Shown piece after piece: positions 1-10,144 of a DNA stretch of 64,000 bases. Made by a program: the position numbers and the translations under genes. Source of the DNA: Streptococcus mitis. GTDB lineage: Bacteria > Bacillota > Bacilli > Lactobacillales > Streptococcaceae. Each line of letters opens with the position of its first letter. The first letter of the stretch is position 1. Under the pieces are notes generated by a model. The model worked only from the letters and a program-made list of their open reading frames with translations. It did not search any database and was not told the DNA's origin. The stretch is from NCBI RefSeq assembly GCF_000722695.1, contig NZ_JPFU01000005.1, positions 5,563-69,562 of the forward strand, written 5' to 3'.

Positions 1-1
1 T

Positions 2-418
2 GAACGTGCAGATGAGTTCGAAAATAAATACCTTCGCGCTCATGCAGAAATGCAAAATATCCAACGCCGTGCCAATGAAGAGCGTCAAAACTTGCAACGT
101 TATCGTAGCCAGGACTTGGCAAAAGCGATTCTTCCTTCTTTGGATAACCTTGAGCGTGCACTTGCAGTTGAAGGTTTGACAGATGATGTCAAAAAAGGAT
201 TAGAGATGGTACAAGAAAGCTTGATTCACGCTTTGAAAGAAGAAGGAATCGAAGAAATCGCAGCTGACGGCGAATTTGACCATAACTACCACATGGCCAT
301 CCAAACTCTCCCAGCAGACGATGAACACCCAGCAGATACCATCGCCCAAGTCTTCCAAAAAGGCTACAAACTCCATGACCGTATCCTACGCCCAGCCATG
401 GTAGTGGTGTACAACTAG
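2..418 (+). CDS. grpE: GrpE nucleotide exchange factor (5' truncated by window edge)
   Basis: GrpE releases ADP from DnaK in the cytoplasmic Hsp70 cycle. The reading frame is open to the left edge, so the N-terminus lies outside the window. What remains is the family pattern: a long charged coiled-coil helix (starting [19 protein letters not shown]), then a small C-terminal beta domain ending in [17 protein letters not shown], the conserved GrpE tail. The gene lies 275 bp upstream of dnaK on the same strand, the usual hrcA-grpE-dnaK order. Any CIRCE or CtsR operator for this operon would be upstream and cannot be seen here. Confidence 0.97.
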   Translation, partial: ERADEFENKYLRAHAEMQNIQRRANEERQNLQRYRSQDLAKAILPSLDNLERALAVEGLTDDVKKGLEMVQESLIHALKEEGIEEIAADGEFDHNYHMAIQTLPADDEHPADTIAQVFQKGYKLHDRILRPAMVVVYN

Positions 419-494
419 GCAATTCTGACGGTTGCAGCATACATAATAGAAAACTTGTCCGAAACGACACTAAACTATGAAAGAAAGATAAAAA

Positions 495-652
495 GCAAGC
501 CGAAGGCTTGCAAGGAAGATATTTCCCGCCGTGGTGAAAGTTTCAGTAGCTTCTGCTACTGAAACAGGGGATTTTTGAGACAATAGGCTCAAAAATAAGT
601 GATGAAATCCCGTAGGGAGTTGCTCACGTCCCCACCACTTAAGGGAAATATC
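495..652 (+). repeat. Large branched inverted-repeat element between grpE and dnaK
   Basis: A 7-bp stem with a GAA loop (495-501/505-511) precedes a nested structure. The outer arms GATATTTCCC/GGGAAATATC (518-527/643-652) enclose GTGGTG/CACCAC (531-536/633-638), a perfect 11-bp hairpin (540-550/555-565), and GGGATTT/AAATCCC (568-574/605-611) that competes with TTTTTGAG/CTCAAAAA (572-579/588-595). It does not match the BOX repeats elsewhere in the window. It could be a transcribed structure between grpE and dnaK or a small non-coding repeat. The function is unknown. Confidence 0.6.
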
Positions 653-681
653 AAAAAATCAAAATTCGAATTAAAATTTAA

Positions 682-2515
<1,834 letters not shown>

Positions 2516-2517
<2 letters not shown>

Positions 2518-2538
2518 AATAGTCCAGTGGACTATTTT
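2516..2538 (+). terminator. Terminator hairpin after dnaK
   Basis: A perfect 10-bp stem AAAATAGTCC/GGACTATTTT with a 3-nt loop overlaps the dnaK stop codon. It may be bidirectional or only attenuating, since dnaJ lies downstream on the same strand. Confidence 0.6.
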
Positions 2539-2574
2539 ATCCCGAGCTTGAAAATCAGGAGAGCGAGGTAGGTA

Positions 2575-2683
2575 AGAATGACTAATCGCTAAAGTGATTG
2601 TCATTCTACGGCAATCGCTATGGCGATTTGCCTAAACGCCTTACTAGTTCAAAAACAAAGTATAATCGACTTTATTTTTGAAC
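2575..2683 (+). repeat. Array of three hairpins in the dnaK-DJ-1 gap
   Basis: Three hairpins follow one another: AGAATGAC/GTCATTCT with an inner AATC/GATT (2575-2607), GGCAATCGC/GCGATTTGCC (2610-2632), and GTTCAAAAA/TTTTTGAAC (2647-2683). None is followed by a T-run, so they are not ordinary terminators. The density of stems resembles the element upstream of dnaK, but the sequence is different. Confidence 0.5.
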
Positions 2684-2705
2684 GTCGTAATGATAGGAAG
2701 AAATC

Positions 2706-2733
2706 CAGAGGTTGCAACCCAGCCTCTGTTTTT
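2706..2733 (+). terminator. Rho-independent terminator before the DJ-1-like gene
   Basis: CAGAGG/CCTCTG stem (2706-2711/2723-2728) followed by TTTTTC. It lies about 25 bp before the next start codon, so it could also act as a leader attenuator. Confidence 0.55.
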
Positions 2734-2756
2734 CGATAAAATAGAGGGTGTAGCTT

Positions 2757-3389
2757 ATGAAAAAAGTACTTTGTGTCATTTATCCTAATTTTTCTCTTTA
2801 TGAGATAGCCTCTTTAACAAGTACTTTAGCTCTGTCTTTTGACATCACGATTGATTATGTAGCTTCAGATCATTCGATGGTGGGCTCTGAGGATGGCTTG
2901 CCTTGTTTACCTACAAAAACATTGGATCAAGTACGTATAGAAGAGTATTCTTGTGTGATTTTGCCAGGAATGGTAAATATAGGGCCTGCTCTACAGGATG
3001 AGAAATTGATTTTGTTTTTGAAAGGTCTCGATGAGCAAGATGTCTTAATTGCAGCTATTTCCTCAGCGCCCCTTTTATTGGCGAAAGCAGGCTTGCTGAA
3101 CGACACGAAATTTACAGGTGGGATTTGGCAAAACTTCTTTGACTATTTTGAATTTCTCCCACGTGAGAATTTCCAACCCAAAGTGGTTGTGCATGATAAA
3201 AATATCATTACGGCTATTGGCTTTGCACATCTAGAGTTTGCAAGAAAAGTGATTCTTGATCTAGGTTTGGCAGAAAATACGGACAACTATTTTAAAGAAC
3301 AGAGCGAATATTCAGAAGAGGATTTGATTTTTACTCTATCGGACAAAGAGTTTGATGAAGTGAAGCAGAGCATAGAAAATACCCTCTAA
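2757..3389 (+). CDS. DJ-1/PfpI superfamily protein with a nucleophile substitution
   Basis: A 210-residue class I glutamine amidotransferase-like fold of the DJ-1/PfpI family. The first strand and the conserved Glu lie in VIYPNFSLYEIAS (Glu16), and the nucleophile elbow is IAAISSAPLLLA. Family members usually carry Cys at the elbow (AAIC-x-x-P). Here that position is Ser102, so the usual cysteine chemistry of deglycase, peroxide-sensing or protease members would be lost or changed. It sits between dnaK and dnaJ on the same strand, which suggests a stress link, although a terminator-like hairpin precedes it. The biochemical role is not known. Confidence 0.8.
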   Translation: MKKVLCVIYPNFSLYEIASLTSTLALSFDITIDYVASDHSMVGSEDGLPCLPTKTLDQVRIEEYSCVILPGMVNIGPALQDEKLILFLKGLDEQDVLIAAISSAPLLLAKAGLLNDTKFTGGIWQNFFDYFEFLPRENFQPKVVVHDKNIITAIGFAHLEFARKVILDLGLAENTDNYFKEQSEYSEEDLIFTLSDKEFDEVKQSIENTL

Positions 3390-3417
3390 TGATTTACTTA
3401 TAAATTATAGAAAGGAA

Positions 3418-3533
3418 TAAGGGTGTTCGTAACTGAACACGGGCTACGGACTGTGCCAAAAAGATAGTTTTTTCTAGGACGCAAGCGTCCGTCGTCAAAA
3501 CTCCTATTTTGGCTGTGTCCGTTTGACGCCCTT
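3418..3533 (+). repeat. Branched inverted-repeat element upstream of dnaJ
   Basis: Outer AAGGG/CCCTT (3419-3423/3529-3533) encloses GTGTTC/GAACAC (3423-3428/3435-3440). A long arm follows, made of CGGAC/GTCCG and GCCAAAA/TTTTGGC (3447-3461/3507-3521) with a TGT/TGT internal loop, and at its tip GGACGC-AA-GCGTCC (3477-3490). It ends about 13 bases before the dnaJ ATG, and no good Shine-Dalgarno is visible there. It could therefore control dnaJ translation or transcription, which is an inference. Confidence 0.55.
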
Positions 3534-3546
3534 TGTATCTTGAATT

Positions 3547-4692
3547 ATGAACAATACTGAATTTTATGATCGTCTGGGGGTGTCAAAAAACGCTTCGGCA
3601 GACGAGATCAAAAAGGCTTATCGTAAGCTTTCGAAAAAATACCACCCAGATATCAACAAGGAGCCTGGTGCTGAGGAAAAGTACAAGGAAGTTCAAGAAG
3701 CCTATGAGACTTTGAGTGACGACCAAAAACGTGCGGCCTATGACCAATATGGTGCGGCTGGAGCCAACGGTGGCTTTGGTGGCTTTGGTGGTGCTGGTGG
3801 TTTCGGCGGTTTCAACGGAGCAGGTGGCTTCGGTGGTTTTGAGGACATCTTTTCAAGTTTCTTCGGTGGAGGCGGTGCTTCGCGTAATCCAAATGCTCCT
3901 CGCCAAGGGGATGACCTCCAGTATCGTGTGAACTTGACCTTTGAAGAAGCTATTTTTGGAGCTGAAAAAGAAGTTAAGTATCATCGAGAAGCTGGCTGTC
4001 GTACATGTAATGGCTCAGGTGCTAAGCCAGGAACAAGTCCAGTCACTTGTGGACGCTGTCATGGTGCTGGTGTCATTAATGTCGATACACAGACTCCGCT
4101 TGGTATGATGCGTCGCCAAGTAACCTGTGATGTCTGTCATGGTCGCGGAAAAGAAATCAAAGATCCATGTACAACATGTCACGGAACAGGGCATGAAAAA
4201 CAAGCTCATAGCGTACATGTGAAGATTCCTGCTGGTGTGGAAACCGGTCAACAAATTCGACTAGCAGGCCAAGGTGAAGCAGGCTTTAACGGTGGCCCTT
4301 ACGGTGATTTGTATGTAGTAGTTTCTGTGGAAGCCAGCGACAAGTTTGAACGTGAAGGAACCACTATCTTCTACAATCTCAATCTCAACTTTGTCCAAGT
4401 GGCTCTTGGTGATACAGTTGATATCCCAACTGTTCATGGTGATGTTGAATTGGTTATCCCAGAGGGAACTCAGACTGGTAAGAAATTCCGTCTACGTGGT
4501 AAGGGGGCACCAAGCCTTCGTGGTGGTGCAGTTGGGGATCAATATGTTACCGTTAATGTCGTAACACCGACAGGCTTGAACGACCGCCAAAAAGCAGCAT
4601 TGAAAGAATTTGCAGCCGCAGGTGATTTGAAAGTCAATCCAAAGAAAAAAGGCTTCTTTGACCATATAAAAGATGCCTTTGAAGGAGAATAA
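3547..4692 (+). CDS. dnaJ: Chaperone DnaJ (Hsp40)
   Basis: Co-chaperone that delivers substrates to DnaK and stimulates its ATPase. Domains in order: the J domain with the HPD tripeptide (KYHPDINK, about residues 30-37), a long Gly/Phe-rich linker (about 75-115), four CxxCxGxG zinc motifs ([32 protein letters not shown]), and the C-terminal substrate-binding domains. The length of 381 aa is typical. The region before the ATG is poor in Shine-Dalgarno sequence. Confidence 0.99.
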   Translation: MNNTEFYDRLGVSKNASADEIKKAYRKLSKKYHPDINKEPGAEEKYKEVQEAYETLSDDQKRAAYDQYGAAGANGGFGGFGGAGGFGGFNGAGGFGGFEDIFSSFFGGGGASRNPNAPRQGDDLQYRVNLTFEEAIFGAEKEVKYHREAGCRTCNGSGAKPGTSPVTCGRCHGAGVINVDTQTPLGMMRRQVTCDVCHGRGKEIKDPCTTCHGTGHEKQAHSVHVKIPAGVETGQQIRLAGQGEAGFNGGPYGDLYVVVSVEASDKFEREGTTIFYNLNLNFVQVALGDTVDIPTVHGDVELVIPEGTQTGKKFRLRGKGAPSLRGGAVGDQYVTVNVVTPTGLNDRQKAALKEFAAAGDLKVNPKKKGFFDHIKDAFEGE

Positions 4693-4696
4693 AGTA

Positions 4697-4718
4697 AAAA
4701 GAGCCGAGTGGCTCTTTT
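4697..4718. terminator. Bidirectional terminator between dnaJ and the convergent gene
   Basis: AAAAGAGCC/GGCTCTTTT hairpin with a GAGT loop and T/A tails on both sides, placed between convergent genes. Confidence 0.85.
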
Positions 4719-5004
4719 ACTTATCTTCGATTTCCTGTGTTTCTTTTATCACAGCTAGTCTAGTCTGGATATCCTTTTCCAAGACCTTAAACTTGTAAGT
4801 CAGGTCTTCTTGGTATTCCTTGATCAGTTCTTTTTGCTGGTCGATGATTTGCAGGCTGTTTTGGATAATATCCACATCGTCCTTGATAGCTTGAACGCGG
4901 TCAGTTGTATTTAAGACTTCATCTGTGATGGTTTGGCGATTTTTTGTGAGCAGATAACTTCCAGCTGCAGCTCCTGCAAATAGCAGTAGGTTGGATAATT
5001 TCAT
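4717..5004 (-). CDS. Small membrane-anchored coiled-coil protein
   Basis: A 95-residue protein with one N-terminal hydrophobic segment (LLLFAGAAAGSYLLT) followed by a charged helical, coiled-coil-like region (about residues 28-95). This layout resembles YtxH-type proteins. It is encoded just downstream of the HIT gene on the same strand with a 9-bp gap, so the two are probably cotranscribed. No catalytic motif is visible and the function is unknown. Confidence 0.7.
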   Translation of the reverse strand: MKLSNLLLFAGAAAGSYLLTKNRQTITDEVLNTTDRVQAIKDDVDIIQNSLQIIDQQKELIKEYQEDLTYKFKVLEKDIQTRLAVIKETQEIEDK

Positions 5005-5013
5005 GGCAACTCC

Positions 5014-5424
5014 TTAGGCATTTTTGATGGTTTCAGCGACTTGAGCGAGTTTGTCAAAGTCTGGTTCGTGGGCGATAAAATCAATCTTGAGGTCATCGTC
5101 AGCACTGTAGCGAGGCACGAGGTGAACGTGTGTATGAAAGACTGTTTGTCCTGCGATTTCTTCACAATTTGCAATGATATTCATGCCAGCAGCCTTGGTA
5201 GCTTTCATGACTTTTTGAGCAATTGTTGGCACTTGGGCAAAGAGTTGGCTGGCGCTAGTGGCGTCCATTTCCAAAAGATTGCGATAGTGCTCTTTTGGCA
5301 CGACCAAGGTGTGTCCAGGTGTTACTTGAGAGATATCAAGAAAGGCAAGGACTTGCTCATCTTCATATACTTTTGAAGCAGGAATTTCCCCTGCAATGAT
5401 TTTACAAAAAATGCAATCTGACAT
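5014..5424 (-). CDS. hit: HIT family protein (histidine triad nucleotide-binding)
   Basis: A 136-residue HIT protein. It begins with the CIFCKI metal-binding pair common in the HINT branch and carries the triad HTHVHLVPR, where the central histidine is the expected nucleophile for nucleoside phosphoramidate or dinucleotide hydrolysis. It is divergent from ecsA, with a promoter region of about 67 bp between them. This hit-ecsAB arrangement is familiar in streptococci and bacilli. The physiological substrate is not established from sequence. Confidence 0.92.
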   Translation of the reverse strand: MSDCIFCKIIAGEIPASKVYEDEQVLAFLDISQVTPGHTLVVPKEHYRNLLEMDATSASQLFAQVPTIAQKVMKATKAAGMNIIANCEEIAGQTVFHTHVHLVPRYSADDDLKIDFIAHEPDFDKLAQVAETIKNA

Positions 5425-5491
5425 AAAATCTACCTCTACTGTATTGAATTTTGATATAATATAGCTACATTATACCAGATTTGGAGAAAAT

Positions 5492-6223
5492 ATGTTAGAA
5501 ATTAAAAACCTGACAGGTGGTTATGTTCATGTCCCTGTCTTGAAAGATGTGTCCTTTACTGTTGAAAGTGGGCAGTTGGTCGGTTTGATTGGTCTCAATG
5601 GTGCTGGGAAGTCTACGACGATCAATGAAATTATCGGTCTGTTGACACCTTATAGCGGTTCTATCAATATCAATGGCCTGACACTGCAAGAAGATGCGAC
5701 AAGTTACCGCAAGCAAATTGGCTACATTCCAGAAACGCCTAGCTTGTATGAGGAATTGACCCTCAGAGAGCATATCGAAACGGTTGCTATGGCTTATGGT
5801 ATTGAGCAGAAAGTGGCTTTTGATCGAGTAGAACCTTTGTTAAAAATGTTCCGTCTGGACCAGAAATTAGACTGGTTCCCTGTTCATTTTTCAAAAGGGA
5901 TGAAGCAGAAGGTCATGATTATCTGTGCTTTTGTGGTAGATCCGAGTCTTTTCATCGTGGATGAGCCTTTCCTTGGTCTCGATCCGCTGGCTATTGCAGA
6001 CTTGATTCAGCTTTTGGAAGTGGAAAAGCAAAAGGGCAAGTCTATTCTCATGAGTACCCACGTGCTGGATTCGGCGGAGAAGATGTGTGATGCCTTTGTC
6101 ATTCTTCACAAAGGGGAAGTGCGTGCTAAGGGAAATCTCCTGCAACTGCGCGAAGCCTTTGATATGCCTGAGGCTAGTTTGAATGATATTTACTTGGCTC
6201 TGACCAAAGAGGAGGAGCTATGA
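5492..6223 (+). CDS. ecsA: ABC transporter ATP-binding protein EcsA
   Basis: A 243-residue ABC ATPase. It shows Walker A GLNGAGKST, signature-like FSKGMKQK, Walker B LFIVDEP and the H-loop STHVLDSAEKMC. It overlaps the next gene by 4 bp (ATGA), which marks a translationally coupled pair with the permease. In Bacillus, EcsAB affects protein secretion, intramembrane proteolysis and competence. A promoter with TATAAT-like hexamers lies in 5440-5480. Confidence 0.9.
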   Translation: MLEIKNLTGGYVHVPVLKDVSFTVESGQLVGLIGLNGAGKSTTINEIIGLLTPYSGSININGLTLQEDATSYRKQIGYIPETPSLYEELTLREHIETVAMAYGIEQKVAFDRVEPLLKMFRLDQKLDWFPVHFSKGMKQKVMIICAFVVDPSLFIVDEPFLGLDPLAIADLIQLLEVEKQKGKSILMSTHVLDSAEKMCDAFVILHKGEVRAKGNLLQLREAFDMPEASLNDIYLALTKEEEL

Positions 6224-7269
6224 AAGACTTGTTTTTAAAGAGAAAGCAGGCTTTTCGTAAGGAGTGTCTTGGTTATTTGCGCTATGTTCTCAATGACCAC
6301 TTTGTCTTGTTCCTGCTTGTCTTGCTGGGCTTTCTAGCCTACCAGTACAGTCAACTCTTACAAGATTTTCCTGAAAATCATTGGCCTATCCTTTTGTTTG
6401 TAGGAATTACGTCTGTTTTACTTTTGCTTTGGGGAGGAATTGCCACCTATATGGAGTCTCCAGACAAGCTCTTTCTCTTAGTTGGAGAAGAGGAAGTCAA
6501 GTTCCATCTCAAGCGTCAAACTGGCATTTCCCTAGTCTTTTGGCTCTTTGTCCAGACCCTTTTCTTGCTGTTATTTGCTCCCTTATTTTTAGCAATGGGC
6601 TATGGTTTGCCTGTCTTCCTAATCTATGTGCTTTTGTTTGGGTTAGGTAAATATTTCCTCTTTCGTCAAAAGGCTAGTAAATTTTTCACTGAAACTGGAC
6701 TGGACTGGGACTATGTCATTTCTCAAGAAAGCAAGCGTAAGCAAGTCTTGCTTCGTTTCTTTGCCCTCTTTACGCAGGTCAAGGGAATTTCAAACAGCGT
6801 CAAGCGTCGTGCCTATCTGGACTTTATCCTAAAGGCTGTTCAGAAGGTGCCTGGAAAGATTTGGCAAAATCTCTATCTGCGTTCTTATCTGCGAAATGGA
6901 GACCTCTTTGCCCTCAGTCTCCGTCTGCTCTTACTTTCCTTACTGGCGCAGGTCTTTATTGAGCAAGCTTGGATTGCGACAGCAGTGGTGGTTCTCTTTA
7001 ACTACCTCTTGCTCTTCCAGTTACTGGCCCTCTATCACGCCTTTGACTACCAGTATTTGACCCAACTCTTTCCACTGGACAAGGGGCAAAAGGAAAAAGG
7101 CATACAGGCTGTAGTCCGAGGATTGACCAGTTTTGTTTTACTTGTGGAATTAGTCGTCGGACTTGTGACCTTCCAAGAAAAACTAGCCCTTCTAGCCTTG
7201 CTGGGAGCTGGTTTGGTTTTACTAGTCTTGTACTTACCTTATCAGGTAAAACGTCAGATGCAGGACTAA
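6220..7269 (+). CDS. ecsB: ABC transporter permease EcsB
   Basis: A 349-residue polytopic membrane protein with clusters of hydrophobic segments near residues 30-50, 60-80, 110-150, 225-260 and 290-340. It carries charged loops such as RRAYLDFILKAVQKVPG, matching the EcsB family. It is the membrane partner of the upstream ATPase and starts inside its stop codon. A bidirectional terminator follows. Confidence 0.88.
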   Translation: MKDLFLKRKQAFRKECLGYLRYVLNDHFVLFLLVLLGFLAYQYSQLLQDFPENHWPILLFVGITSVLLLLWGGIATYMESPDKLFLLVGEEEVKFHLKRQTGISLVFWLFVQTLFLLLFAPLFLAMGYGLPVFLIYVLLFGLGKYFLFRQKASKFFTETGLDWDYVISQESKRKQVLLRFFALFTQVKGISNSVKRRAYLDFILKAVQKVPGKIWQNLYLRSYLRNGDLFALSLRLLLLSLLAQVFIEQAWIATAVVVLFNYLLLFQLLALYHAFDYQYLTQLFPLDKGQKEKGIQAVVRGLTSFVLLVELVVGLVTFQEKLALLALLGAGLVLLVLYLPYQVKRQMQD

Positions 7270-7287
7270 CATTGCCTATATGACACT

Positions 7288-7326
7288 AAAAAAGAAGTTG
7301 AGTTCAGTTTGTATCAACTTCTTTTA
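7288..7326. terminator. Bidirectional terminator ecsB / blpT
   Basis: A-rich tail plus GAAGTTGA/TCAACTTC stem and T-run. It serves convergent transcripts. Confidence 0.8.
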
Positions 7327-7330
7327 TTTT

Positions 7331-7660
7331 CTACAAGATAATGGTTGGCCCGTAGAGACTCAACTTGGTCTTGACTTGGTCAAAGTGGAAGCGGTCATAG
7401 GCCCGCCAAGCGGCGCGAGTTGTAGCATCTGGATCAAGAGCGCTGAGTCCCATGAGAAGACTGGAAGTCTGGTAAAATTTTTCCAGTTCAATCAAGACTC
7501 GATTATCCACTGTCTCAGCCTTTGCTAGAAAGCCAAGAATAGAGTTTAGCTGCTCCTGAAAGCGGACGTCGTCAGAGGTTGCCTGTTTGCATGCTTGGTA
7601 GGCTTTGTTTAAGTCAGTAATCAAAGTCTGAGCTCTTTTGATAGGGTCTGTATCTGTCAT
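7331..7660 (-). CDS. blpT: BlpT-like protein (enterocin A immunity-type helical bundle)
   Basis: A 109-residue soluble, mostly helical protein with no membrane segment or leader. Its sequence reads as the pneumococcal BlpT protein, which resembles EntA-type immunity proteins. It lies on the opposite strand, beside blpR. On its own strand upstream, a BlpR-type box (7765-7789) sits about 36 bp before an extended -10 (7723-7728), so it is probably induced with the bacteriocin regulon. Assignment to blpT is from recognition of the sequence and of locus order. Confidence 0.75.
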   Translation of the reverse strand: MTDTDPIKRAQTLITDLNKAYQACKQATSDDVRFQEQLNSILGFLAKAETVDNRVLIELEKFYQTSSLLMGLSALDPDATTRAAWRAYDRFHFDQVKTKLSLYGPTIIL

Positions 7661-7722
7661 GAGAATTCCTCCTTTAATCTGGGTGCTAGTCTTGTTTCTA
7701 GCAACTGTGTTTCGATACTGTC

Positions 7723-7789
7723 AGTCTATCACTTTTATCTCCTTTTTCACCATCAAATCTTTAATTGTCCTTGAAATTTCCTGAATGGT
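7723..7789 (-). promoter_or_regulatory. BlpR-box promoter for blpT
   Basis: The minus strand reads ACCATTCAGGA followed by TTTCAAGGA (7765-7789), a direct-repeat box of the ComE/BlpR type. A TGATAGACT-like extended -10 follows at the 36-40 bp spacing seen at the other BlpR box in this locus. Confidence 0.55.
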
Positions 7790-7849
7790 ACTGTTAAGAT
7801 TTTATGATAAAATAGTGGTAAGATTATCATGCTTATTTGAGGAACAAGC

Positions 7850-7918
7850 TACCCTTCAGGAGCGTTAAAAGCCTGTTTAGGATTTGGTGGGCTTGTATCA
7901 AAGTATTTTTGCTATTCT
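7850..7918 (+). promoter_or_regulatory. Possible BlpR box and promoter for blpRH
   Basis: ACCCTTCAGGA followed by GTTAAAAG (7850-7872) resembles the blpT box, and TATTCT (7913-7918) lies about 40 bp downstream. The match is weaker than at the other two boxes, so autoregulation is only suggested. An alternative TATGAT-type -10 lies near 7803. No blpS-like gene is visible in the 280-bp gap. Confidence 0.4.
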
Positions 7919-7955
7919 CTTTTTAGGAAGAAATTGAAATATGGAGAGTAAAAAG

Positions 7956-8693
7956 ATGAGAATATTTGTTTTAGAAGATGATTTTTCCCAACAGACTAGG
8001 ATTGAAACGACGATTGAGAAACTCTTGAAAGAACATCATATCACTCCTAGCTCTTTTGAAGTCTTTGGGAAAGCAGACCAACTGCTGGCAGAGGTGCATG
8101 AGAAGGGTGCACATCAGCTATTCTTTTTGGACATTGAGATTCGAAATGAAGAGATGAAGGGGCTGGAAGTGGCTAGAAAAATTCGGTATCGGGATCCTTA
8201 TGCTCTCATCGTCTTTGTGACGACTCACTCGGAGTTTATGCCCCTGTCCTTTCGTTACCAAGTGTCTGCTTTGGACTACATTGATAAGGCCCTTTCGACA
8301 GAGGAGTTTGAATCTCGGATCGAGACAGCCCTTCTCTATGCCAATAGTCAAGACAGTAAAAGTCTGGCGGAAGATTGCTTTTACTTTAAATCAAAATTTG
8401 CCCAATTTCAGTATCCTTTTAAAGAGGTTTACTATCTCGAAACTTCGCCCAGAGCTCATCGTGTCATTCTCTATACCAAGACGGACAGGCTGGAATTTAC
8501 AGCGAGTTTGGAGGAGGTTCTCAAGCAGGAGCCCCGTCTCTTGCAGTGCCATCGCTCTTTTCTCATCAATCCTGCCAATGTAGTTCGTTTGGATAAGAAA
8601 GAAAAACTGCTTTACTTTCCCAATGGTGGAAGCTGTCTGATCGCGCGTTATAAGGTCAGGGAAGTGTCTGAAGCCATCAATAAATTACACTGA
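7956..8693 (+). CDS. blpR: LytTR response regulator BlpR
   Basis: A 245-residue response regulator for bacteriocin induction. The receiver domain (about residues 1-130) has the acidic pair in VLEDD and the phospho-acceptor region FFLDIEI, with a conserved Lys in DYIDKAL. The LytTR DNA-binding domain (about 140-245) contains LLQCHRSFLINPANV. The ATG at 7956 has GGAG nine bases upstream. An in-frame ATG at 7941 would add MESKK. It is followed by the kinase gene with a 13-bp gap. It should bind the direct-repeat boxes noted in this locus. Confidence 0.9.
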   Translation: MRIFVLEDDFSQQTRIETTIEKLLKEHHITPSSFEVFGKADQLLAEVHEKGAHQLFFLDIEIRNEEMKGLEVARKIRYRDPYALIVFVTTHSEFMPLSFRYQVSALDYIDKALSTEEFESRIETALLYANSQDSKSLAEDCFYFKSKFAQFQYPFKEVYYLETSPRAHRVILYTKTDRLEFTASLEEVLKQEPRLLQCHRSFLINPANVVRLDKKEKLLYFPNGGSCLIARYKVREVSEAINKLH

Positions 8694-8706
8694 GCTAGGA
8701 GAGTTT

Positions 8707-10056
8707 ATGAACATTGCTTGGATATTGTTGTATTTTCTTGTTATTAATGGACTAGAAATTGTCATTTTCTTTAAGGTAGATGGAATTGGTCTCACTTTTG
8801 AGAGGATTTTTAAAGCTTTTCTTTTGAAATTTCTTCTAGGGGCCATTTTTGCGACTTTTCAATTTTTGGATGTAAGTGAATATTTGTCCTATTTTATAGA
8901 ACCTTTGTTCGGTATATGTCTATCTTTCTTACTGTTAAGAGGGCTTCCTAAAAAACTCCTTTTCTTTTATGGTCTCTTTCCAATTGTATTGATGGATCTC
9001 TTTTACAGAAGTGTTTCCTATTTTGTGTTTCCGTTTTTGGGGCAAGGGATTGTAGATGGAGATGGAAATCCTCTCTTTTTGTTGATTATGCTATTCGTTT
9101 GCTTCATAGTATTAGTCTTTTTGAAGTGGTTGGACTATGATTTTACTAGATTGAGAAAGGAGTTTCTCGATAAAGGTTTTCAACAGTCCCTGACTAAGAT
9201 TAACTGGATAATGGGGGCTTACTTTCTAATCATGGAAAATCTGTCTTACTTTGAATATGCATACGATATCCAATCAAAGACTGTTCGTCATCTCATCCTA
9301 GTGTTTTACCTACTCTTTTTTATGGGGATTATCAAGAAATTGGATTCCTATTTGAAGGAAAAACTCCATGAGAGATTGGACCAAGAGCAGGCCTTGCGCT
9401 ACAGAGATATGGAACGCTATAGTCGGCATATAGAGGAACTTTACAAGGAAGTACGGAGTTTTCGCCATGACTACACCAACCTCTTGACCAGCTTACGTCT
9501 GGGCATTGAAGAGGAGGATATGGAGCAGATAAAAGAGGTCTACGACTCAGTCTTAAAGGATTCTAGTGAGAAATTACAGGACAACAAATATGACCTGGGC
9601 AGATTGGTGAATATTCGGGACCGTGCCCTCAAAAGTCTTCTAGCAGGGAAATTTCTAAAAGCCAGAGATAAGAAGATTATCTTTAATGTCGAAGTTCCTG
9701 AGGAGATTCAGGTAGAGGGGATGAGCCTGCTTGATTTTCTGACTATTGTGTCTATCCTTTGTGACAATGCTATTGAAGCCAGTGCAGAGGCCAGTCAACC
9801 TCATGTTTCAATCGCCTTTTTAAAAAATGGAGAACAAGAGACCTTTATCATTGAAAACTCTATCAAAGAAGAGAGCCTCGATATTTCTGAAATCTTCTCC
9901 TTTGGAGCAAGTTCTAAAGGGGAGGAGAGAGGAGTTGGTCTCTATACCGTTATGAAGATTGTCGAAAGTCATCCCAATACCAGTCTCAATACCACCTGTC
10001 AAAATCAAGTCTTTCGTCAGGTTTTAACGGTTCACTTGTTGCCGGTTGCTCATTAG
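8707..10056 (+). CDS. blpH: Peptide pheromone receptor histidine kinase BlpH
   Basis: A 449-residue HPK10-type kinase with six or seven hydrophobic segments in residues 1-215 that form the peptide-sensing domain. The H-box FRHDYTNLL has the phospho-histidine, the N-box is CDNAIEAS and the G-box is ERGVGLYTV. It pairs with BlpR. In complete loci the cognate peptide gene blpC and the exporter genes blpAB follow. None is seen here, so this receptor must respond to peptide from elsewhere, stay silent, or cross-talk. Confidence 0.9.
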   Translation: MNIAWILLYFLVINGLEIVIFFKVDGIGLTFERIFKAFLLKFLLGAIFATFQFLDVSEYLSYFIEPLFGICLSFLLLRGLPKKLLFFYGLFPIVLMDLFYRSVSYFVFPFLGQGIVDGDGNPLFLLIMLFVCFIVLVFLKWLDYDFTRLRKEFLDKGFQQSLTKINWIMGAYFLIMENLSYFEYAYDIQSKTVRHLILVFYLLFFMGIIKKLDSYLKEKLHERLDQEQALRYRDMERYSRHIEELYKEVRSFRHDYTNLLTSLRLGIEEEDMEQIKEVYDSVLKDSSEKLQDNKYDLGRLVNIRDRALKSLLAGKFLKARDKKIIFNVEVPEEIQVEGMSLLDFLTIVSILCDNAIEASAEASQPHVSIAFLKNGEQETFIIENSIKEESLDISEIFSFGASSKGEERGVGLYTVMKIVESHPNTSLNTTCQNQVFRQVLTVHLLPVAH

Positions 10057-10096
10057 AAAATTTGTGAAAAAATTGGCAGAAGTTAACAGATAAAGT

Positions 10097-10128
10097 TTGT
10101 CTTTATCGAGCCAGACTTTTGCTATAGT
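10097..10128 (+). promoter_or_regulatory. Extended -10 promoter upstream of the 118-aa gene
   Basis: TGCTATAGT extended -10 (TATAGT at 10123-10128) with a weak TTGTCT -35 at a long spacing. No convincing BlpR box precedes it. Confidence 0.4.
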
Positions 10129-10144
10129 ATGTGAGGTATATTAA

